DNA of 64,000 nt from positions 2,108,001-2,172,000 of the forward strand of contig NC_013165.1 in the NCBI RefSeq assembly GCF_000023885.1, written 5' to 3'. This document shows, piece by piece, positions 40,415 through 48,223 of this stretch (the first letter of the stretch is position 1; each line of letters starts with the position of its first letter). Below the pieces are notes generated by a model. It saw nothing but the letters and a program-made list of their open reading frames with translations, searched no databases and was not told where the DNA came from. The DNA is from Slackia heliotrinireducens DSM 20476. Lineage in GTDB: Bacteria; Actinomycetota; Coriobacteriia; Coriobacteriales; Eggerthellaceae. A program made the position numbers and the translations under genes.

Positions 40415-41080
40415 CTATCCGCGCGGCTTGATCCTCGCCATCGGTCCATGGACGTAGTTGTTGGAGTTCCAGGAGAAGTCCCCGTCGTGATCCATCCAGG
40501 CGACGTAGGGCAGGTCCGGGTAGGTGACCTCGGTCTTGCCGTTTTCGCCCTCGACCCACACCGAGATGCGGTTGAACTCGGGCTGGCCGAAGCCCACGAT
40601 CGGATACGCCTTCCAATCATCGTAGTGCGAGAACATCCAGACCTCGTCGCCGATCCGAAGCTCGCCCACGGGGACCTCGACGGAGTCCAGGAACTCTCCG
40701 AGACGCTCTTCCTCGGGCATCGAGCGGTCGAAGTCGCGAAGCATCTGATCGAAGTCGTACTCCTGCTGCTCGACGAACCCGTCGTAGAGTCCGATGCGGT
40801 CGACGATTTTCCAGCCATCCACGACGTAGATGCCGTTGTCGCCGGGATCCATGCGCTCGTCTGTGGTGTAGGGCATGATTCCGACGGAGTTGGTGCCTCC
40901 GAAGAAGTTGCCCATGACCTGGCACATGCGCGCCCAGCCATAGTCGTCCTTGGCGGGGTCCCGGTAGCCCTTGAGCTCGCAGTAGCGCAGCAGCGGCTCA
41001 ACGGTGTCGCGTCCTCCGTTCCAGTGCAGGTAGAGCCCGAGCTTCCTTTCCGGCGTGGTGATGACGGCCCTGTTTCCCAT
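40415..41080 (-). CDS. Hypothetical acidic protein of the ICE leading region
   Basis: 221 residues from ATG 41080 (MGNRAVITTPERKLGLYLHW), with the same AAGGAGGTCAATC-ATG start context as the 39474 gene. It is soluble and acidic, rich in Trp and Asp/Glu (YDFDQMLRDFDRSMPEEERL; VWMFSHYDDWKAYP). Such strongly acidic proteins near the leading edge of conjugative elements are sometimes DNA-mimic anti-restriction factors; that is speculation here. An in-frame extension to 41290 runs through the leader and lacks a ribosome site. Confidence 0.6.
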   Translation of the reverse strand: MGNRAVITTPERKLGLYLHWNGGRDTVEPLLRYCELKGYRDPAKDDYGWARMCQVMGNFFGGTNSVGIMPYTTDERMDPGDNGIYVVDGWKIVDRIGLYDGFVEQQEYDFDQMLRDFDRSMPEEERLGEFLDSVEVPVGELRIGDEVWMFSHYDDWKAYPIVGFGQPEFNRISVWVEGENGKTEVTYPDLPYVAWMDHDGDFSWNSNNYVHGPMARIKPRG

Positions 41081-41083
41081 GAT

Positions 41084-41300
41084 TGACCTCCTTAAGCCTT
41101 GGACCCGCCCCTTGCGGGCCCTGTGGCTCCGACGCCGCCGGGGTTCGCGGAGGGCGCAAGGGAAGAAAGCGGAAACCCGGAGGGCCCCGAGTTTCCATGC
41201 ATCCGGCTTGGTTGTCTCCACGGAAAGTTTTCCGCGCCCTTGCGCGCGTGAGCGGTTCTCGGCGAGCCTCAAGGAGCGCATGGCCTGCATGGGACGGGCC
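41084..41300 (-). promoter_or_regulatory. Structured leader, copy 2 (duplicate of 39478-39690)
   Basis: Same ordered motifs as copy 1: GGGTTC-CGGAGG, GCAAGGGA, AAACCCGGAGGGC, AAAGTTTTC, CCCTTGCG-CGTGAG, ending at an identical AGGAGGTCAATC start. Sequence between the motifs differs while the GCAAGGG/CCCTTGC pairing is kept. No gene is evident in 41081-41392. Confidence 0.55.
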
Positions 41301-41392
41301 TGGCAGCGGAGGCCTGTGGGAAGCGGGCTTCTCGCCTTGCATGAGCGGGATTCGTCCGGACTGGATCGGTGCGTTACACAGTGCGCATTAAG

Positions 41393-41461
41393 CTACATGA
41401 ACGCGAATACGGACCTGAAGAGCCATCTGGCGAACCTGAGCAGCGCTTTGAGCAGCTTCAT
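41393..41461 (-). CDS. 22-residue cationic amphipathic peptide ORF
   Basis: MKLLKALLRFARWLFRSVFA plus FM, stop. It is preceded by GGAAGGAGG with a 6-nt gap to the ATG, a strong ribosome site for such a short frame. The peptide is one amphipathic or membrane helix with Lys/Arg on one side. It starts 17 bp after the RHH gene downstream of the integrase. It may be a small membrane protein, a leader or a type I-like toxin; expression is unproven. Confidence 0.45.
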   Translation of the reverse strand: MKLLKALLRFARWLFRSVFAFM

Positions 41462-41477
41462 CGGCATCCTCCTTCCG

Positions 41478-41843
41478 TCACCTGCGGGCCATGTCGAGCA
41501 GCATCTCCTCGGCGGCGGGAACGGGGCTCGCTTCGCTGGTTCTGAAGCCGACGAACTCCTTCGACAGCAGCTCGGCGAGAGCAATGACGCGCTCATCGGG
41601 GCAGCCACCGTCGACGATGCGCGAGAGCTCGCGGTAGACGAGGTCCATCCTGTCGCGCAGGGCCTTGTAGACACGACTGCTCGGCGTCACGACGATTTCC
41701 TCGCATTGGAGGCGCTTTACGATGTAGTCCTGCTTGGTCATCCCGCTTGCCGCAACGAGGTCGTTAATCCGCGCACTCTGCTCGGGTGTCACGCGGAAAC
41801 CGACTGTAATCAGCCTCTTGCGATGGTCGTTGGGACAGGGCAT
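41478..41843 (-). CDS. Ribbon-helix-helix protein (MobC-like) coupled to the integrase
   Basis: 121 residues. RLITVGFRVTPEQSARINDL-ASGMTKQDYIVKRLQCEEI is an RHH DNA-binding unit followed by a helical C-terminus, as in plasmid MobC-type proteins. The start overlaps the integrase stop by one base, implying co-translation. It may assist excision, control integrase expression or serve as a second relaxosome protein; the tight link to int favours a recombination or regulatory role. Confidence 0.7.
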   Translation of the reverse strand: MPCPNDHRKRLITVGFRVTPEQSARINDLVAASGMTKQDYIVKRLQCEEIVVTPSSRVYKALRDRMDLVYRELSRIVDGGCPDERVIALAELLSKEFVGFRTSEASPVPAAEEMLLDMARR

Positions 41844-42913
41844 CAGATCTTTCTCCTCCCAGCGTCGAGCGCGCTTGCCATATCCCGCTGCTTGTTGGGG
41901 AACATGTGGGCATAGCGATACGTGATGTTGGCGCTCTCGTGCCCGACGCGATCCGCGATTGCCACGGCCGAAAATCCCATGTCGATGAGCAGCGACACGT
42001 GGCTATGCCGCAGGTCGTGGATTCTAATCCTCTTGACGCCGGACTCCTTGCAGCCCCGATCCATCTCGTGGTGCATGCGCGTTTTGGTGAACGGAAAGAG
42101 TCGGTCGTGGTCTCCGACGTCAAGCGACGCTATGTACTCGGCGATTTCCTCGGAGAGAAACTTCGGCATCGTCACCAGCCTGATTGACTTCTTGGTCTTC
42201 GGCTCGGTGACGGTGTCCCTGCCGTGTATGCGCTGAAACGTCTTTGTCACCGAGATGGTCGATCGCTCCAGGTTGATGTCCGAGGGAGTGAGCGCCAGCA
42301 TCTCGCCGACGCGCAGGCCGCACCAGTAGAGGATCTCGAATGCCGTGAACGAGTCAGGCTTGTCCATGATGGCCTCTGCGAACTTGAGATATTCCTCTTT
42401 AGTCCAGAACTTCATTTCATCTCCTTGCTTGGAACCCATCTTGTCGACTCGCGCGCAGGGGCTCTTGGGTAGCCCGTAGTACCTTACGGCGTGGTTAAAT
42501 ATCGCATTGAGCTGGTTGTTTACGGCGCGGAGGTACGTCTCGGCGTAACCAGTGCCTTTCGGCCCCTTCTCGGACATCATCTCGTTCTGCCAGCGAATGA
42601 CATCAATGGTCGTGATTTCGTCCATGCTCATCTCGCCGAAAAATGGCATGATTTTCTTGTCGATCATGTGCTGCTTCGTATGCCATGTGGACTCGCGTAG
42701 GCGCGGCCTCATGTCCTCGGTATACAGATTCATGAACTGCGAGAACTTCATGCTCATGTTCTCGGAGTCGGCCTTTGAGAACGAAGCCTCCCATTCATTG
42801 GCCTCTTCTTCGCTCTTGAATCCGCGTTTGATGGTGTGGCGCCGGCGGTTGCGGGAATCCCGGTACCAGACTTGCGCGGTCCAAGTACCGTTGCCTTCGC
42901 ACCTAACGCTCAT
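41843..42913 (-). CDS. int: Tyrosine recombinase (ICE integrase, guaA-specific)
   Basis: 356 residues from ATG 42913 (MSVRCEGNGTWTAQVWYRDS) with AGGAG upstream. The N-terminal arm-binding AP2-like domain covers 1-50, the SAM-like core-binding domain about 55-160 (FSQFMNLYTEDMRPRLREST), and the catalytic domain has Arg in YWCGLRVGEML (about 203), HDLRHSHVSLL (about 303), GHESANITYRYAH (about 326) and the terminal Tyr near 335. It inserts and excises the element at the guaA 3' end. It overlaps xis by 11 bp. Confidence 0.95.
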   Translation of the reverse strand: MSVRCEGNGTWTAQVWYRDSRNRRRHTIKRGFKSEEEANEWEASFSKADSENMSMKFSQFMNLYTEDMRPRLRESTWHTKQHMIDKKIMPFFGEMSMDEITTIDVIRWQNEMMSEKGPKGTGYAETYLRAVNNQLNAIFNHAVRYYGLPKSPCARVDKMGSKQGDEMKFWTKEEYLKFAEAIMDKPDSFTAFEILYWCGLRVGEMLALTPSDINLERSTISVTKTFQRIHGRDTVTEPKTKKSIRLVTMPKFLSEEIAEYIASLDVGDHDRLFPFTKTRMHHEMDRGCKESGVKRIRIHDLRHSHVSLLIDMGFSAVAIADRVGHESANITYRYAHMFPNKQRDMASALDAGRRKI

Positions 42914-43109
42914 CGCCCGCGCTCCTGCCTGGGAGGTCGGCAAAGTAGGCCAGCATGAACTTCCCCTCGTCAACCTTGCCCGGGATGGTCTTCTTGCCTT
43001 CGGCTTCCATGTCGGCGTTGAGGTCCCTGATGATGCGGTACGCAGTTCCCTTTGACACTCCGAGCTTGCTTGCGACTTCCTTTGCGCCGATGAGTCTGTA
43101 ATCGTGCAT
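42903..43109 (-). CDS. Excisionase-like small HTH protein
   Basis: 68 residues. IGAKEVASKLGVSKGTAYRI followed by IRDLNADMEAEGKK is a short HTH of the excisionase/directionality-factor type. It overlaps the integrase start and is transcribed from the operator region shared with the divergent XRE repressor, as in many ICEs. GAGAGA precedes the ATG. Confidence 0.8.
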   Translation of the reverse strand: MHDYRLIGAKEVASKLGVSKGTAYRIIRDLNADMEAEGKKTIPGKVDEGKFMLAYFADLPGRSAGDER

Positions 43110-43134
43110 ATGTTCTCTCCTTATCTCTCATACC

Positions 43135-43212
43135 GCACGTTATCGTGCTGTTACATTACGAACCATAACAGCACGCATATGTGCTGTCAATGCATTGCGC
43201 ACGATTTCGTGC
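43135..43212. promoter_or_regulatory. Three operators in the xis/repressor divergent region
   Basis: GCACGTTATCGTGC (43135-43148), GCACGCATATGTGC (43171-43184) and GCACGATTTCGTGC (43199-43212) fit GCACG-N4-CGTGC; the middle one has one mismatch. Flanking bases extend the likeness toward AGCACG/CGTGCTG. Three sites between divergent xis-int and an XRE repressor form a lambda-like switch. Confidence 0.8.
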
Positions 43213-43274
43213 TGTTGTATGATTTGCCGTGTCGCGTGGTGGCTTCTGATGCCACGGTTTCGGGAAGGGAAGGC

Positions 43275-43700
43275 ATGGGCGTAGGAGAGCGCATAAGGGC
43301 GCTGCGGAGGTCCGCTGGTCTTACACAGAAGGAGCTTGCAGCCTCTATCGGGCTTACCGAGTCCGCCGTTCGCAACTACGAGCTCGGGCTGCGCACGCCC
43401 AGCGACGATCAGCTCGCCGCCATGGCGGATTCGATCGGAGTCGCCCCTGAAGCCCTCATGGACATCCGCGTCGAGAGCGCCAGACAGGCCCTCGAGGTCC
43501 TCTTCAGGATGGAGGATACGCTCGGCTTGGTGCCGCAAAGCGATGGCGACTCAATAGGCCTTGGAATCGACCCTGAAGCTGAGCAGGCCCCTATCATGCA
43601 CCAGTCCCTCGTGGCCTGGAAGCGCATGCGCGACGGGCTGGAAGACGGTACCGTGACCCCTGATGAGTACGCGGCCTGGAAGGCATCTTTCACCGCATAG
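43275..43700 (+). CDS. XRE-family repressor of the integration module
   Basis: 141 residues from ATG 43275 with GGGAAGGGAAGG upstream. HTH_3 domain: IRALRRSAGLTQKELAASIG, then LTESAVRNYELGLRTPSDDQ. The C-terminal 70 residues are helical with no peptidase motif, so it is not a LexA-type self-cleaving repressor; induction must be by another route (signal ligand or antirepressor). The operators at 43135-43212 are the likely binding sites. Confidence 0.88.
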   Translation: MGVGERIRALRRSAGLTQKELAASIGLTESAVRNYELGLRTPSDDQLAAMADSIGVAPEALMDIRVESARQALEVLFRMEDTLGLVPQSDGDSIGLGIDPEAEQAPIMHQSLVAWKRMRDGLEDGTVTPDEYAAWKASFTA

Positions 43701-43741
43701 CCTAGATTCAGCGGCTTGCAACCCTCGTTTTCGCACCTTTT

Positions 43742-44190
43742 GGGAGTATTATGCCCATTGGATTGGGCGAGTAATACGTCAAGAAACACACCTCTGAGTT
43801 CCAATCCGACCCGTAGACACCCGAAAATACTCCCCATCACTGACCTGCGGAAATGCCTAATTCGCCTGTGTCCGGAGCTGCTGAGTTCCAAAGTGAGTTC
43901 CAATCGAGCCTTCAAACGCCATGCGGCCCTTTTGGGGAGTATTTTCGCGACAGTCCTTTAACCCTTCTTGTCACGCTTTAGCACCCTTTGGCACCGCTTG
44001 GTACCGAATTGCGGAGAAGCTGTGGGTAGGGAGTATTCTGCGGTGTAAAACCGCAGGTTGAAAGCCTGTTTTGACCATGAGAAAGCCCCGAAGCAAGTGC
44101 TTCGGGGCTTGAATACTCCCCATAGTTTCGGGGCGTTTTGTCCAAACGATACTACTCGGTGCCAGTCAAGGTGAGTACATACTGGAACTC
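43742..44190. repeat. Arm-type repeat cluster at the guaA-proximal end of unit B
   Basis: GAGTTCCA at 43796, 43883, 43895 and 44183 (rev). GGGAGTATT at 43742, 43934, 44029 and, reversed, AATACTCCCC at 43826 and 44112. ACCTGCGG at 43843 and reversed at 44051. These are the same motifs as at 5849-6087. There is no gene in 43701-44205. Confidence 0.78.
44083..44110. terminator. Bidirectional hairpin near the guaA end
   Basis: AAGCCCCGAAGC-AAGT-GCTTCGGGGCTT, 12-bp arms. It can terminate guaA transcription entering the element and shields the integration module. Confidence 0.75.
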
Positions 44191-44205
44191 AGCAAAAGTG
44201 CCAGA

Positions 44206-44229
44206 TTACTCCCACTCGATTGTTGCGGG
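44206..44229 (-). other. guaA attachment site, host-gene copy
   Basis: Last codons of guaA (P-A-T-I-E-W-E-stop) on the minus strand. It shares CTCCCACTC with the copies at 5731 and 1533. guaA stays intact after insertion. Confidence 0.9.
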
Positions 44230-45816
44230 AGGTTTGGACGTAATGTCGTACAACACCCTGTTGACACCCGGAACTTCGGCTACGATACGGCCACTGACAC
44301 GCGCCAACACTTCATAAGGAAGCTTAGCCCAGTCCGCCGTCATCGCGTCGCTCGATTCCACTGCGCGAAGGATGATCGGCCGCTGGTACGTACGTTCGTC
44401 GCCCATGACACCGACGCTCTTGATGTCAGGAAGCACGGCGAAATACTGCCAGCAGCTATGCTCGCTGTTGCGCTCCCCCGTCTCTTCGAAAAGCTTCGCG
44501 TTGTACGCATCCAGCTCTTCGCGGATAATCGCATCGGCATTTTTCAGGATTTCCAGCTTTTCAGGCGTCACGTCCCCGATGATGCGGATGGCCAGACCAG
44601 GTCCGGGGAACGGCTGACGGTGCACGATATAGTCGGGCAGGCCCAAAGCCGTACCCAGCGCACGAACCTCATCCTTGAAGAAGTGGTCCAGCGGCTCAAT
44701 CAGGTCGAAATGAACCCCTTCGGGAAATGGAATCAGGTTGTGATGGCTCTTGATGGTAGAGGCTTTGCCACCGGTCTTTCGAGCGCCGCTTTCGATGATG
44801 TCAGGATAGATAGTACCCTGCGCCATGAACTGCACGGGACGCCCGTCTTCGGCGATGTCCTGCGCTACCGCGAAGAATTCGTTCCAGAACTGGGTGCCGA
44901 TGATTCGGCGTTTCTCCTCGGGGTCAACCACCCCGGCAAGCAGGCCCGCATACCGCTCCTCGGCATGGACGTGCACGAAGTCGACGTCGAACTGTTTGGT
45001 GAAAACCTCCTCAACCTCTTCAGGCTCGTTTTTGCGAAGCAAACCGTGGTTCACGAACACGCAGGTCAACCGGCTGCCGATAGCTCGGGCGCACAGGGCG
45101 GCCACGACACTCGAGTCGACACCGCCGGACAGGCCCAAAATGACACGGGAATCCCCCACTTGCTCCTGGATGGCACGAACCGAGTCTTCGATGATGCCTT
45201 CCATGGTCCAGTTGGGCTGCAATCCGCAGATGTTGAACAAGAAGTTGCCCAGAAGATCCTGGCCATAGGGAGTATGCCTCACTTCAGGATGAAACTGGGT
45301 CGAGTATAGATTTCGATCGGGGCACTCCATGGAAGCAACGGGGCAGATTGCCGTCTGGGAGGTAACGCGGAACCCTTCGGGCACTTGGATGACCGCATCG
45401 CGGTGGCTCATCCATACCTGTTGCTGACTGGGCGTGCTCCCGAACAGCTTGCTGGTGCCGCCGTCGCAACGGGTGATGTCGGCATGGCCGTATTCGCCCT
45501 TTTCGGTATGGCCAACACGACCGCCGAGCGTCACGGCGATAACCTGATGGCCGTAGCAGAATCCAAGCACGGGAACCCCCAGTTCGAGCACGGCGGGATC
45601 AATAGTGGGAGCGTCTTCCGCATACACGCTCGCCGGACCGCCGGAGAGAATGATTGCCGAAGGCTTCATGTCCGCCAGCTCTTCGGCCGGAATGTCACAA
45701 GGAGCAATGGTCGAAAACACGCCTAAATCGCGAACGCGACGAGCAATCAGCTGGCCATACTGGGCACCGAAATCGAGAACGACTACCTTCTGCTCTGGAA
45801 ACGTGGATTCATTCAT
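44206..45816 (-). CDS. guaA: GMP synthase (glutamine-hydrolysing)
   Basis: 536 residues, close to the usual 515-525. It converts XMP to GMP using glutamine and ATP. An N-terminal class I glutaminase has Cys in VLGFCYGHQV (about 87) and His/Glu in QFHPEVRHT. The ATP-pyrophosphatase loop is LSGGVDSSVVA (about 235), and the C-terminal dimerisation domain ends in the invariant PPATIEWE. The 3' end is the integration site of the ICE array; only synonymous or neutral changes accompany insertion. Confidence 0.97.
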   Translation of the reverse strand: MNESTFPEQKVVVLDFGAQYGQLIARRVRDLGVFSTIAPCDIPAEELADMKPSAIILSGGPASVYAEDAPTIDPAVLELGVPVLGFCYGHQVIAVTLGGRVGHTEKGEYGHADITRCDGGTSKLFGSTPSQQQVWMSHRDAVIQVPEGFRVTSQTAICPVASMECPDRNLYSTQFHPEVRHTPYGQDLLGNFLFNICGLQPNWTMEGIIEDSVRAIQEQVGDSRVILGLSGGVDSSVVAALCARAIGSRLTCVFVNHGLLRKNEPEEVEEVFTKQFDVDFVHVHAEERYAGLLAGVVDPEEKRRIIGTQFWNEFFAVAQDIAEDGRPVQFMAQGTIYPDIIESGARKTGGKASTIKSHHNLIPFPEGVHFDLIEPLDHFFKDEVRALGTALGLPDYIVHRQPFPGPGLAIRIIGDVTPEKLEILKNADAIIREELDAYNAKLFEETGERNSEHSCWQYFAVLPDIKSVGVMGDERTYQRPIILRAVESSDAMTADWAKLPYEVLARVSGRIVAEVPGVNRVLYDITSKPPATIEWE

Positions 45817-45958
45817 GCTGGCCCCTTCTCTCAGACAAGCGAAACGTCATGTCAAAATCGAATGGACGAAGCATACCGCATGAAGCGCTCGTGCGCAGAC
45901 GTAAACGAACGAAAACGCAAGGTATGCACTCGAAACGTCAGCAGGCAACATCCAGGAT

Positions 45959-46477
45959 TTACTGGGATTGGCCGATTTCCTCCAGGAACTCGTCACTGGT
46001 GAAGCACGAATCCAAATAAATGATGTGGGTGAGCGCGATGATGACATTGCGCAGGGTGCGCTTGGCGAAAGTCGCATCCTCCTCTATCGTTCCTGGTTGA
46101 GCCCCTGTTTTGAACAGGTACTTGAGATGGGATTCGAACTCGTTGCAGAAATAGTCATGGGCGATTTCGATGCCGTAGGTGCTCTGTTGCAACTTGAACA
46201 TGCCAACGATATTCTCCATCGACAAGACCCGTTTGGCAAGCGTGATGAACATGAGGTATGAAATCTGATCGGCATGATACCGCTTCCTGACCGGCCTTTC
46301 GATGTAACCCCTCTTCACATAATTGCTGAGCATAGATGGCGTTATTGAGATGTCCGCCCCTAGCGGCGCCAAGCAGGAGTTGATGAATTCTATGCATTGC
46401 TCCAGGTACAGGCCGACATCGGGTATCTCTCTATACCGAGGAAGATGAAAGTTTTTCATTTGATCCTGAGCAGCCAT
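45959..46477 (-). CDS. DUF1836 family protein
   Basis: 172 residues from ATG 46477 (MAAQDQMKNFHLPRYREIPD; AGGAA upstream), or 183 from a GTG at 46510. LPRYREIPDVGLYLEQCIEF-ITPSMLSNYVKRGYIERPVR-KRYHADQISYLMFITLAKRV is the DUF1836 pattern, with a MerR-like winged N-terminal region. Members are probably transcription regulators linked to membrane or lipid genes. Convergence of its upstream region with degV suggests shared control. Confidence 0.8.
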   Translation of the reverse strand: MAAQDQMKNFHLPRYREIPDVGLYLEQCIEFINSCLAPLGADISITPSMLSNYVKRGYIERPVRKRYHADQISYLMFITLAKRVLSMENIVGMFKLQQSTYGIEIAHDYFCNEFESHLKYLFKTGAQPGTIEEDATFAKRTLRNVIIALTHIIYLDSCFTSDEFLEEIGQSQ

Positions 46478-46560
46478 CTGTCGTTCCTGCTTGAGTTTCC
46501 AATTCTGCACCTATCCACTATATCGGTTTTTCAAGAACCGATAAAGAGGTTTCTTAAATC

Positions 46561-46589
46561 TTGACAAAAGCTCTTACACAAACTACCCT
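46561..46589 (+). promoter_or_regulatory. Possible promoter of degV
   Basis: TTGACA at 46561-46566 and TACCCT at 46584-46589 with a 17-nt spacer. The -35 is perfect, the -10 weak. It is 60 bp before the degV ribosome site (AGAGGGAGAA). Confidence 0.4.
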
Positions 46590-46651
46590 TAGATGTAGAT
46601 TATTTATCGTGGCCTATTAGACCCAAGTCCATTCATGCAGAGGGAGAACCC

Positions 46652-47485
46652 ATGTCCGTCAAAATCGTCTCCGACTCCTCGTCCGACACATTGTCCATCG
46701 AGGGCGTCGACTACACCACCGTCCCTCTGCACATCATTGTTGGCGAAGAGGACTTCGTCGACGATGAGAACGTGAACGTTTTGGCCATGCAGGCCGCCAT
46801 CGACAAGTTCGGCGGCCCCACGTCCACGTCGTGTCCCTCCCCTCACGACTGGATTCAAGCCTTCGGAGATGCCGACGATGTGTTCTGCGTCACCATCACC
46901 AGCGGCCTTTCCGGATCTTGCGCCTCGGCGGAAACCGCCAAGCGCATGCATGAGTCAGACCACCCTGGTCGTCATGTATACGTTGTTGACTCCTTGTCTA
47001 CGGGCCCCGAACTCACGCTGATCATCGAGAAGATCCGCGACCTTCTGCTTGAGGGCATTCCCGCTGCAGAAGTGTACGAACAGGTAAAGGAGTACCAAAA
47101 ACGGACCCATTTGCTGTATGCCTTGGGTTCCGTTTCGAATTTGGCCAACAACGGTCGTGTGAATCCGCTGGTCGCCAAAGGCCTGGGGCTTCTGGGCATT
47201 CGCATCATCGGCACGGCATCCGAAGAAGGCACCTTGCAGATTCTAGACAAGGCACGCGGCGATAAGAAAACCGTAAAGACAATCCTTGAGCACATGATCG
47301 CCATGGGATATAACGGCGGCAAAGTATCCATTGCCCACAACGCCAATCTTGATTGCGCCTACGGCATGGCGAAGGCGATTCAGGATTCCTTCGGCTACAC
47401 CGTTACCGACGTCCATCAAACTCGTGCGCTTGACAGCTATTACGCCGAGCAGAACTCCATCCTGGTAGGATTCGAGACGGAATAA
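46652..47485 (+). CDS. DegV family fatty-acid-binding protein
   Basis: 277 residues. KIVSDSSSDTLSIEGVDYTT at the N-terminus, VFCVTITSGLSGSCASAETA (about 75) and the C-terminal HNANLDCAYGMAKAI are DegV hallmarks. In Gram-positive bacteria DegV (FakB) presents a fatty acid to the kinase FakA for phospholipid synthesis; no fakA is nearby. A strong AGAGGGAGAA precedes the ATG. Confidence 0.92.
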   Translation: MSVKIVSDSSSDTLSIEGVDYTTVPLHIIVGEEDFVDDENVNVLAMQAAIDKFGGPTSTSCPSPHDWIQAFGDADDVFCVTITSGLSGSCASAETAKRMHESDHPGRHVYVVDSLSTGPELTLIIEKIRDLLLEGIPAAEVYEQVKEYQKRTHLLYALGSVSNLANNGRVNPLVAKGLGLLGIRIIGTASEEGTLQILDKARGDKKTVKTILEHMIAMGYNGGKVSIAHNANLDCAYGMAKAIQDSFGYTVTDVHQTRALDSYYAEQNSILVGFETE

Positions 47486-47520
47486 GCCGTCGGCAGCAGG
47501 CACGAACCCGCGGCTCAAAC

Positions 47521-48123
47521 ATGGCGCTTTCATGGGAACAGATTCAACAGGTCTTGGGGGCTTACGCCCAAGGTAAAGAAGTGCGCCCCGTTTCGTCAAG
47601 GCGAACGCTGTTCGGCATCCCATCGTCATCTGAGCAGGCCATGACGCGAATCGCCATGGAAGTCGCCGCTGGGACCCCTTTGGATTCGCTCGAGGCAAGC
47701 CTCCTGCGAACCCGACTCATGAAAGAATCCGATGAATTGGGGCCACGTGTTGTGGTCGGTCGCGCCGATATGTATTACGTGTTCTGTGCCCGTGAAGCCG
47801 GCTTCGACATCCCGCCCTACCCATTCGACAGCAAAAGCGAACTGCCACTGTTTCTGAAGGCCGCCAACGCAGAAAACGTAGCGAACTGGTACGCCATCCA
47901 GGGCGTTCCCGCTGAAACCTACGAACGAATCTCATCGTATACCGCCATTGCAATAATTAGTTCGTATGATGACGAAGGCATGCCTGTTCGACACCTGCAC
48001 CTGACAGGCAGCCCCCAGTTCGTTGACGCCTCGCGGTTCATGCCCCTGCATGAAAGCACCTTGCTGGAATTCGCAGACATTTCGACCCTGCAATCCATCG
48101 ATGCCGCAATCCATGCTAACTGA
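47521..48123 (+). CDS. Hypothetical protein, unknown family
   Basis: 200 residues, soluble. The N-terminal region MALSWEQIQQVLGAYAQGKE and a later WYAIQGVPAETYERISSYTA are all that stand out; the end has HLTGSPQFVDASRF. It is 35 bp downstream of degV and probably co-transcribed. A CTGAAGG/CCTTCAG hairpin overlaps its stop. No function can be assigned. Confidence 0.65.
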   Translation: MALSWEQIQQVLGAYAQGKEVRPVSSRRTLFGIPSSSEQAMTRIAMEVAAGTPLDSLEASLLRTRLMKESDELGPRVVVGRADMYYVFCAREAGFDIPPYPFDSKSELPLFLKAANAENVANWYAIQGVPAETYERISSYTAIAIISSYDDEGMPVRHLHLTGSPQFVDASRFMPLHESTLLEFADISTLQSIDAAIHAN

Positions 48124-48184
48124 AGGATTTGAAACCCTTCAGTTGCTGATACACAATTCACCTAATGCTGTGGCGTAATCCCTC

Positions 48185-48190
48185 TATAAT
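48185..48190 (+). promoter_or_regulatory. -10 element before the peptidase C26 gene
   Basis: TATAAT, 34 bp upstream of the ATG, preceded by a TG-rich but weak -35 region. Confidence 0.45.
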
Positions 48191-48223
48191 GATTTCGTCT
48201 TCTGACTACCAAGAGGGGCTATT

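Larger units (their letters stand above)
5731..44229. mobile_element. Unit B: 38.5-kb integrative and conjugative element in the 3' end of guaA
   Basis: Flanked by guaA C-terminal repeats. It holds a tyrosine integrase, an excisionase and a repressor at the guaA end, plus a replication module, a complete-looking type IV secretion gene set (coupling protein, VirB4, PrgI, VirB6-like, hydrolase), a relaxase with MobC, and cargo (an R-M/HEPN defence operon, an Abi gene, an adhesin). All genes needed for excision and transfer appear intact. GC content is mostly higher than in the chromosome to the right. Confidence 0.92.

Noticed and set aside
40998-41342. Minus-strand frame through leader copy 2, similar in part to the frame through leader copy 1
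   Set aside because: The similarity (PLT-ARA-KTF, KEVNHG) comes from the shared nucleotide leader. The reading frames continue out of frame into the real downstream genes.
44206-44229. Insertion at a tRNA gene
   Set aside because: No tRNA-like cloverleaf is present at any of the three junctions; the repeats match the guaA coding end instead.
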